NCBI GenBank assembly: GCA_945878385.1
Contig: CAMCTE010000124.1
Location: 1 to 8,141 of the forward strand
DNA from: Azohydromonas lata NBRC 102462
Lineage (GTDB): Bacteria > Pseudomonadota > Gammaproteobacteria > Burkholderiales > Burkholderiaceae_C
Direction: 5' to 3'
DNA length: 8,141 bases
Shown: positions 4,793 to 8,141 of the stretch, piece after piece
How the letters are laid out: every line of letters starts with the position of its first letter
Position numbering within the stretch: position 1 is the first letter of the stretch
Position numbers and translations under genes: made by a program
The notes under the pieces: model-generated
Databases searched by the model: none
Told to the model about the DNA's origin: nothing
What the model saw: the letters and a program-made list of their open reading frames with translations, nothing else

Positions 4793-7599
4793 GCCTGTTC
4801 CCAATTAGGCCCCACGCCCACTTCAGCCAACAAGGGCACCTTCAGTTCGGCCACGCCAGCCATCAGGCGTGGCAAGGCCTCGCGGGCCCACGACACTTCT
4901 GAATCGGGCACCTCCAGCACCAGTTCGTCGTGCACCTGCATCACCATGCGGGTGGCACGCTGTTCGTCGCCCAAGGCCTTCTGCACGGCCATCATGGCCA
5001 GCTTGATCAGGTCAGCGGCGGTGCCCTGCATCGGCGCGTTGATGGCCTGGCGCTCGGCGGCTGCGCGGCGCGGGCCATTGCCGCCGCGGATCTCGGGCAG
5101 GTAAAGGCGGCGGCCGAAGACGGTTTCCACATAGCCGCGCTCAGCGGCCTGCGCCTTGGTCTCGTCCATGTAGCGCTTCACGCCCGCAAAGCGCGCAAAG
5201 TAGCGGTCGATGTAGTCGCGCGCGGCTTTCTGCTCGATGCCCAGGTTGGAGGCCAGGCCGAAAGCGCCCATGCCGTAGATGAGGCCGAAGTTGATGACCT
5301 TGGCGTAGCGGCGCTGCTCCGAACTCACTTCGGACACCGGCACACCGAATACCTCGCTCGCAGTGGCCTTGTGCACATCCTGGCCTTCGGCGAAGGCGCG
5401 CAGCAGGCCGGGGTCTTCGCTGATGTGGGCCATGATGCGCAGTTCGATCTGCGAGTAATCCGCACTCATCAGCACATGGCCGGGCGGGGCGATGAAGGCC
5501 TCGCGGATGCGGCGGCCCTCGGTGGTGCGGATCGGTATGTTCTGCAGATTGGGCTCGTTGCTCGACAAGCGCCCCGTCACCGCCACGGCCTGCTGGTAGC
5601 TGGTGTGCACGCGGCCCGTGCGGGCGTTCACCATCTGCGGCAGCTTGTCGGTGTAGGTGCTCTTGAGCTTGGACAGGCTGCGGTGCTCCAGCAGCTTGGC
5701 CGGCAGCGGGTAGTCAGAGGCCAACTCCTGCAGCACTTCTTCATCGGTCGAAGGCGCGCCAGTGGCCGTCTTCTTCTTGATCGGCAGGCCCAGGCGGTTG
5801 AACAGGATCTCGCCAATCTGCTTGGGTGATCCCAGGTTGAAGGGCTGGCCCGCGATCTCATAGGCCTGTTGTTCCAAGGCCATGATGCGTTCGCCCAGCT
5901 CACGGCTTTGCTGCTGCAGCACCGCCACATCCACCAGCACGCCGTGGCGCTCCATGCGCTGCAGGATCACCGCGCAGGGCAGCTCGATTTCCTGGTACAC
6001 CCGCAGCAGGCCGGTCGAGCGCTCCAGGCGCGGCCACAGCACCTGGTGCACATGCAGCGTCATGTCGCTGTCTTCGCCCGAATAGCGGGTGGCCTTGTCC
6101 AAATCCACCTGGGAGAAGGGAATCTGGTGGGCGCCCTTGCCGCACACATCCTCGTAGGACAAGCCGCGGCGGCCCAAGTGGCGGTCGGCCAGGCTTTCAA
6201 GGCTGTGTGGTCGGTGCGCCTCCAGCACATAACTCTGCAACATCGTGTCCTGCACATAGCCCCGCACGGTGATGCCGGCATTGGCCATCACATGCAAGTC
6301 GTACTTGATGTTCTGGCCCAATTTGGCGGCGGCCGGGTCTTCCAGCCACGGCCGCAACCGATCCAAGACCGCAGCGGCGTCCAGTTGCGGCGCCACGCCG
6401 GGATAGTCGTGGTGCAGCGGGATGTAGGCCCCCTGCCCCGGGGTCACCGAAAAACTCAGGCCCACCAGCCGCGCGGCCATCGGGTCCAGCGAATCGGTCT
6501 CGGTGTCGAAGCCCACCAGGTGCGCCGCGCGCAGCCGCTGGGCCCACTCATCGAATTGGGCCCAGGTGGTGATGGTGTCGTACTGCACGGGTTCGGCCAG
6601 GGGCGGTACGGGCACGGGCTCGTCTTCAAGTGCGTCTGCCCTTTGCGAGTTCACCGCACCTTCAGCCGCACCTTCAGCCGCACGCGCTGTACTCGCCACA
6701 GCGGCCACCCCTGCCCCGCTGCCCTGCACCCCTTGCGCATCCAACTCGCGCAGCCAGGTGCGAAACCCGTAGCGTTGATAGAAATCATGCAGCCCGGCTT
6801 GGTCCACCGCCCGCAGCGCCAGCGCTTCCAGGGCCGGCCACCCGTCCACCGATGCGGCCAGGTCGCAGTCGCACTTCACCGTCACCAGGCGCCGCCCCAT
6901 GGGCAGCCAGTCCAGGGCCTGGCGCAGGTTCTCGCCGGCCACGCCCTTGATGGAGCCGGCCGCTGCAATGACGCCATCCAAGCTGCCGTGCTCGGCGATC
7001 CACTTGGCTGCGGTCTTGGGGCCGACCTTCTCCACACCAGGCACGTTGTCCACCGTGTCGCCCATCAGCGTGAGGTAGTCGATGATGCGCTCGGGCGGCA
7101 CGCCGAACTTGGCCATCACGCCGGCTTCATCCAAGGACTCATTGCTCATGGTGTTGACCAGACTCACATCGGGCGTCACCAGTTGGGCCAGATCCTTGTC
7201 GCCGGTGGAAATCAGCACGCGGTGTCCGCTGGCGGCCGCTTGGGCGGCGATGGTGCCAATGGCATCGTCGGCCTCGATGCCGCCCACCTGCAACACCGGC
7301 CAACCCAAGAGCCGCACCACCTCGTGGATGGGCTCGATCTGCTGCACCAGCGGTTCGGGCATGGGCGCGCGGTGACCCTTGTAGTCGGGGTACCACTCGT
7401 CGCGGAAGGTGGGGCCGGAGGCGTCGAAGATGCACGCGGCATGTTCGGCAGGGTATTGGTCGCGCAGGCGCTTCATCATGGCCACCATGCCGTGAACGGC
7501 CCCAGTGGGGAAACCGGCAGGTGAGCGCAGGTCCGGCATCGCGTGGTAGGCCCGATACAGGTAGCTCGACCCGTCGACCAGCAGCATCAAGGGTTTCAT
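4786..7599 (-). CDS. polA: DNA polymerase I (5'-3' nuclease, 3'-5' exonuclease, family A polymerase)
   Basis: This 937-residue enzyme fills gaps and removes RNA primers in lagging-strand and repair synthesis. The N-terminal 5'-nuclease domain (1 to about 285) shows VDGSSYLYRAYHA with Asp9, FDASGPTFR (58-66), YKGHR (73-77), GIEADDAIG (107-115), STGDKDLAQL (131-140) and GDTVDNVPGVEKVGPKTA (180-197). An Ala/Gly/Pro-rich linker spans about 286-336. The proofreading domain keeps DTE (365-367), GQNIKYD (428-434) and Y506-x3-D510, so 3'-5' exonuclease should be active. Polymerase motifs: A DYSQIELR (714-721), B RRYAKVINFGLIYGMGAFGL (763-782) with Phe771 at the E. coli Phe762 position, and C VMQVHDELVLEV (886-897) with Asp891. 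Numbering is shifted by nine from the 928-residue E. coli protein. The ATG at 7599 begins the conserved MKPLMLLVDGSS; upstream there is no clear Shine-Dalgarno and only 29 bp to divergent thrB. It converges with folE2. Confidence 0.98.
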   Translation of the reverse strand: MKPLMLLVDGSSYLYRAYHAMPDLRSPAGFPTGAVHGMVAMMKRLRDQYPAEHAACIFDASGPTFRDEWYPDYKGHRAPMPEPLVQQIEPIHEVVRLLGWPVLQVGGIEADDAIGTIAAQAAASGHRVLISTGDKDLAQLVTPDVSLVNTMSNESLDEAGVMAKFGVPPERIIDYLTLMGDTVDNVPGVEKVGPKTAAKWIAEHGSLDGVIAAAGSIKGVAGENLRQALDWLPMGRRLVTVKCDCDLAASVDGWPALEALALRAVDQAGLHDFYQRYGFRTWLRELDAQGVQGSGAGVAAVASTARAAEGAAEGAVNSQRADALEDEPVPVPPLAEPVQYDTITTWAQFDEWAQRLRAAHLVGFDTETDSLDPMAARLVGLSFSVTPGQGAYIPLHHDYPGVAPQLDAAAVLDRLRPWLEDPAAAKLGQNIKYDLHVMANAGITVRGYVQDTMLQSYVLEAHRPHSLESLADRHLGRRGLSYEDVCGKGAHQIPFSQVDLDKATRYSGEDSDMTLHVHQVLWPRLERSTGLLRVYQEIELPCAVILQRMERHGVLVDVAVLQQQSRELGERIMALEQQAYEIAGQPFNLGSPKQIGEILFNRLGLPIKKKTATGAPSTDEEVLQELASDYPLPAKLLEHRSLSKLKSTYTDKLPQMVNARTGRVHTSYQQAVAVTGRLSSNEPNLQNIPIRTTEGRRIREAFIAPPGHVLMSADYSQIELRIMAHISEDPGLLRAFAEGQDVHKATASEVFGVPVSEVSSEQRRYAKVINFGLIYGMGAFGLASNLGIEQKAARDYIDRYFARFAGVKRYMDETKAQAAERGYVETVFGRRLYLPEIRGGNGPRRAAAERQAINAPMQGTAADLIKLAMMAVQKALGDEQRATRMVMQVHDELVLEVPDSEVSWAREALPRLMAGVAELKVPLLAEVGVGPNWEQAH
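6656..6683 (-). repeat. In-frame 12-bp tandem repeat in the polA interdomain linker
   Basis: GCACCTTCAGCC is present twice (6656-6667, 6668-6679), followed by GCAC. Read in the polA frame it gives a duplicated Ala-Ala-Glu-Gly within the flexible linker between the 5'-nuclease and proofreading domains (about residues 307-314). A multiple-of-three unit in a disordered linker keeps the frame and is probably tolerated. Confidence 0.75.
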
Positions 7600-7604
7600 A
7601 GAAT
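7574..7604 (+). promoter_or_regulatory. Candidate promoter for thrB, inside the 5' end of polA
   Basis: TAGAAT (7599-7604) matches five of six -10 positions. TCGACC (7574-7579) is a partial -35 with a 19-nt spacer, slightly long. Predicted transcription start is near 7611, 18 nt before the thrB ATG. The -10 overlaps the polA start codon on the other strand. Confidence 0.3.
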
Positions 7605-7608
7605 CGAG

Positions 7609-7614
7609 AGTTTA
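7609..7614 (-). promoter_or_regulatory. Candidate -10 element for polA
   Basis: TAAACT (7614-7609, minus strand) matches four of six -10 positions and would start transcription near 7602, almost at the polA ATG (7599). No good -35 is seen at 16-19 nt, which would lie inside thrB. If real, the polA message would have practically no leader, in keeping with the lack of a Shine-Dalgarno. Confidence 0.2.
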
Positions 7615-7628
7615 CGCACCGAGCACCC

Positions 7629-8141
7629 ATGGCCGTCTTCACCGAGGTCTCCGAAGCGGAGGTCCAGTCCTTCATCGAACCCTTGCGGATCGGCCGCCTG
7701 CAATCCCTGCGGGGCATTGGCGCGGGCATCGAGAACACGAACTACTTTGTGGACACCGATGAAGGCGGCTGGGTGCTCACGATCTTCGAGCGACTGGGCT
7801 TTGAGCAACTGCCCTTCTACCTGCGCCTGATGCAGCATCTGGCCCTGCGCGGCATACCGGTGCCCCTGCCGCGCGCCAACGATCAGGGCGACATCCTGTT
7901 CTCACTCAAAGGCAAGCCTGCAGCGGTGGTGAACAAGCTGCAGGGCGGCCATCAACTGGCACCCGATGAGCACCACTGCAGCCAGGTGGGTGCGATGCTG
8001 GCCCGCATGCACCTGGTGGGGCGGGATTTCCCCATGCGACAGCCCAACCTGCGCGGCCTGCCCTGGTGGGAGGCCACCGTGCCCCTGGTGCTGCCGTTTC
8101 TGGAACACGAAACGGCAGCGCTGCTGCGCGGCGAGCTGGCG
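7629..8141 (+). CDS. thrB: Homoserine kinase, APH/choline-kinase-fold type (partial; C-terminus beyond the right edge)
   Basis: An open frame of 171 codons runs from the ATG at 7629 to the window end. The translation begins MAVFTEVSEAEVQSFIEPLR and includes LRGIGAGIENTNYFV (27-41), VLTIFERLGFEQLPFYLRLM (49-68), LALRGIPVPLPR (71-82) and RQPNLRGLPWWEATVPLVLPFL (137-158). These are the blocks of the proteobacterial homoserine kinase of the aminoglycoside-phosphotransferase fold, as in Pseudomonas and Burkholderiales, unrelated to the GHMP-type ThrB of enterics. It phosphorylates L-homoserine with ATP for threonine synthesis. The catalytic loop and metal-binding aspartates lie in the missing C-terminal half, so activity cannot be judged. 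The start is supported by the conserved MAVFT beginning; only a weak GAG (7621-7623) precedes it. It is divergent from polA with a 29-bp gap. Confidence 0.93.
   Translation, partial: MAVFTEVSEAEVQSFIEPLRIGRLQSLRGIGAGIENTNYFVDTDEGGWVLTIFERLGFEQLPFYLRLMQHLALRGIPVPLPRANDQGDILFSLKGKPAAVVNKLQGGHQLAPDEHHCSQVGAMLARMHLVGRDFPMRQPNLRGLPWWEATVPLVLPFLEHETAALLRGELA

Noticed and set aside
4749..6683. Shared origin of the two 12-bp repeat arrays in polA.
   Set aside because: Apart from the period they share only TTCAG; the remaining bases differ, so independent slippage is more likely.
5869..7524. Plus-strand open frame of 551 codons opposite polA.
   Set aside because: Same cause: it shadows polA, is rich in His, Gln and Arg, and has no recognisable motif or ribosome-binding site.

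Overview
The window is ordinary, gene-dense chromosome from a high-GC betaproteobacterium. It most resembles Burkholderiales, probably Comamonadaceae (Hydrogenophaga/Acidovorax-like). This rests on the protein sequences, strong G/C third-position bias, the APH-type homoserine kinase, and the gene order xseB-ispA-dxs-folE2 converging on polA with thrB divergent behind it. The taxonomic call is recognition from memory and was not checked by a search. There are seven genes: five complete, and one cut at each window edge. I see no tRNA, rRNA, CRISPR array, insertion sequence, prophage gene or attachment site.

Left end (1-643): the N-terminal 165 residues of a Rieske-type ring-hydroxylating oxygenase alpha subunit run leftward off the window. 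A 147-bp divergent intergenic region holds candidate promoters for both directions. Between them lie two direct GATGTCAA boxes and an inverted TTGACA.

Centre (644-4718, + strand): xseB (exonuclease VII small subunit) overlaps ispA (farnesyl diphosphate synthase) by the four bases ATGA. dxs (1-deoxy-D-xylulose-5-phosphate synthase) follows 32 bp later behind a strong Shine-Dalgarno. dxs makes the first intermediate of the MEP isoprenoid pathway and ispA assembles its C5 products into FPP for quinone tails, undecaprenyl carrier and hopanoids, so the pair supplies isoprenoids while xseB is a DNA-repair passenger. A 174-bp gap with three 14-bp tandem repeats and GC-rich hairpins separates dxs from folE2 (zinc-independent GTP cyclohydrolase IB, first step of folate synthesis).

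Right part (4719-8141): a hairpin and a 12-bp tandem repeat fill the short space between convergent folE2 and polA. The polA stop codon lies inside the repeat, and each further unit brings another in-frame stop. polA encodes a full-length DNA polymerase I with intact 5'-nuclease, proofreading and polymerase motifs. Only 29 bp separate its start from the divergent thrB, which runs off the right edge after 171 codons.

I found no new multi-gene system. The points worth a second look are small: the box cluster at 567-599, a possible five-codon leader ORF before xseB, the three tandem repeats, the structured and SD-poor folE2 leader, and the cramped polA/thrB divergent start region.
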